Shown piece after piece: positions 35,013 through 36,117 of a stretch of 36,117 nt of DNA (positions are counted from its first letter, which is position 1; each line of letters opens with the position of its first letter). The notes under the pieces were generated by a model. The model was not told the origin of the DNA. It was given only the letters and a program-made list of their open reading frames with translations, and ran no database searches. The stretch covers positions 1-36,117 of the forward strand of contig SULG01000030.1 of assembly GCA_005524015.1 (NCBI GenBank), given 5' to 3'. The translations under genes were made by a program, and so were the position numbers. This DNA comes from Candidatus Jettenia ecosi. Lineage in GTDB: Bacteria > Planctomycetota > Brocadiia > Brocadiales > Brocadiaceae.

Positions 35013-35241
35013 CGGGATATAATTGAAAAGGTGACTGGATAGGACTAAAGATCGAACTTGTCAATGTATCTATGCATCTATTCTGTTTGAAGTGTCAGAT
35101 ACAGGTATAGGTTGTTTCAAAAGAACACATTCCGTGTATCTTTGAGAGGTTTTACCGGGCCGATTCGGCTCGTTCCCAGGAAATGGGTGGAAATGATAGG
35201 AAATTGCTTATTTATTTAGCTTATGGAGATAGCAAGCTTTT

Positions 35242-35660
35242 TTACAAGCTTATTTTTAATTTTTCAGCAAAATTAAAAATAAGGGAAAGAGAAGTAAAAA
35301 GTATTCTAAAAGGACAGGTAATGTGTTGCACATTATCCGATTTTCCAACCGTATTACCTGTTTGTCGGTAATGAAGCTGACGATCTTCATCTCCCCACCG
35401 CAGTTTGGACAAACCCCATAGATTTTTCTGATACACTGTTTTTTGTGTAATCATCGAGATTTGTTTGAATACCATTTGAAATGATTTTTCAGGGATGTGC
35501 TGGGTAACGGCAGCGATAAACTCCTTCGCCGTGTAGATTCTGAAAGGTTTTCTTATTTTTGCCGTGATACATTTGGGAACGGTAGATAACCGTACCCGTT
35601 CCATCAAGACAGGTTATTTTCTCAAGAGAAAAGGTATTGCGGATAATACCAGCAATTCCC
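35242..35660 (-). pseudogene. Decayed IS91-type (Y2) transposase fragment
   Basis: Fragments in changing frames read GTGTVIYRSQMYHGKNKKTFQ, then YTAKEFIAAVTQHIPEKSFQMV, then IYGVCPNCGGEMKIVSFI. This order (fold segment, HIP-x-K stretch, zinc-ribbon CPxCGG) matches the C-terminal part of IS91-like Y2 transposases and their 'putative transposase' relatives, where KSFQMVRYYGWYSN is expected next but is garbled here. At least two frame changes make it non-functional. A perfect 15-bp AT-rich hairpin lies at its end (35249-35283). Confidence 0.65.
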
Positions 35661-35671
35661 TCCCCTTCTCA

Positions 35672-36117
35672 TCATCTCTTTTTTACTTCTTTTACCAAAG
35701 TATTATATTTTTGGCTCATACACTTCTTATGAGTTAGTTGAGATGCTGCTAAAATGGAATAGCATTTCTCTATTCCCGTTGTTTGTTTCATGCCTCGATG
35801 AAATTCTTCTATTCCCCAATAATGTTCGAGGGCAAGTTTCCGCCTCTGATGGAAGTGCTCAGTAAACTTATCGTAATCGGTTAAAGTTAAATCATTGGTT
35901 GCCAGATAGAGAATGTCTCCGTTCCGTGATCACAGTCGAGAGCAAGTGGTATTGACTATTTTACAGACTAAGATAAACTCATATTCCTTCGGCCAGACTT
36001 TTCTTACTGGTTTTTCAGCAAGATCTCAATCAGCTATCGGAATATAAATTCCCTGGCTCACACTAACTTGTCGATTTTGTTTTAAAATAAGCCTTCGGCG
36101 ATTTTATTTGTCATCCA
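35672..36117 (-). pseudogene. Decayed IS701/IS4-type DDE transposase fragment, cut by the window end
   Basis: Read on the minus strand from the right edge, one frame gives QNRQVSVSQGIYIPIAD, VRKVWPKEYEFILVCKIV, then GDILYLATNDLTLTDYDKF and ALEHYWGIEEFHRGMKQTTG, ending at a TGA at 35672. The W-x-IEEFHRGxKQxTGIEKCYS pattern is that of the last DDE glutamate region of IS701-like transposases. Two in-frame TGA codons break the frame (after PIAD and after CSRL), so the copy is dead unless TGA is read through. The 5' part is outside the window. Confidence 0.65.

Larger units (their letters stand above)
34411..35241. other. 831-bp non-coding stretch with palindromes
   Basis: No gene was recognised. 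Hairpins are at 34445-34470 (GTTTCGGC/GCCGAAAC), 34654-34677 and 34964-35012. The remainder is AT-rich and shows no tRNA or known RNA. Confidence 0.6.

Overview
The window is about 36 kb of AT-rich bacterial chromosome. Gene content and style (many Fe-S proteins, an ispE-spoVG pair whose SpoVG carries a zinc ribbon, radical SAM enzymes, Wzm/Wzt polysaccharide export, dense palindromic intergenic repeats) suggest a planctomycete, most likely an anammox bacterium of the Brocadiales. This is inference: no diagnostic anammox gene (hydrazine synthase or dehydrogenase) lies in the window.

Layout. 1-474 is the 3' end of a DNA methyltransferase/restriction gene, followed by about 0.9 kb of repeat-rich non-coding DNA. 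1414-8741 holds a membrane-anchored VWA protein, a DUF362 ferredoxin, recG, hsp20 and rsmE; a 140-bp MITE-like element sits between DUF362 and recG. 8761-14170 is a minus-strand block of housekeeping genes (rnfB, a Uma2 nuclease, ilvB, spoVG, ispE, rsmD). 14386-17878 is a plus-strand block: prfB with its programmed frameshift and a second, unexpected frame change, then glyA and gpsA.

18235-27524 is a polysaccharide locus: a deacetylase behind a sigma-54-type promoter, then a cluster of glycosyltransferases, an ABC-2 exporter (Wzm/Wzt-like), a twitch-type radical SAM protein and a broken MFS gene. The cluster is preceded by a near-consensus sigma-70 promoter, a cyclic-di-GMP-I (GEMM) riboswitch with a perfect 60-bp palindrome in its variable arm, and a strong intrinsic terminator. 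This points to second-messenger control of exopolysaccharide production.

27872-31306 (minus strand) is a small RiPP cluster: a 59-aa precursor with a textbook lasso-type leader motif, an HPr-kinase-like ATPase, a radical SAM/SPASM enzyme, a PqqD-type recognition element (B1-like) and a transglutaminase-like leader peptidase (B2). There is no asparagine-synthetase-like lasso cyclase, and the 10-residue predicted core is a poor lasso substrate. It may therefore make a different, radical-SAM-modified and possibly phosphorylated peptide. This is the best candidate for an undescribed system in the window.

31459-34410 encodes a secreted M6-like metalloprotease with a recent internal 156-bp tandem duplication, and a small STN-like secretin-associated protein. 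The right end (34411-36117) holds palindromic repeats and two decayed transposase genes.
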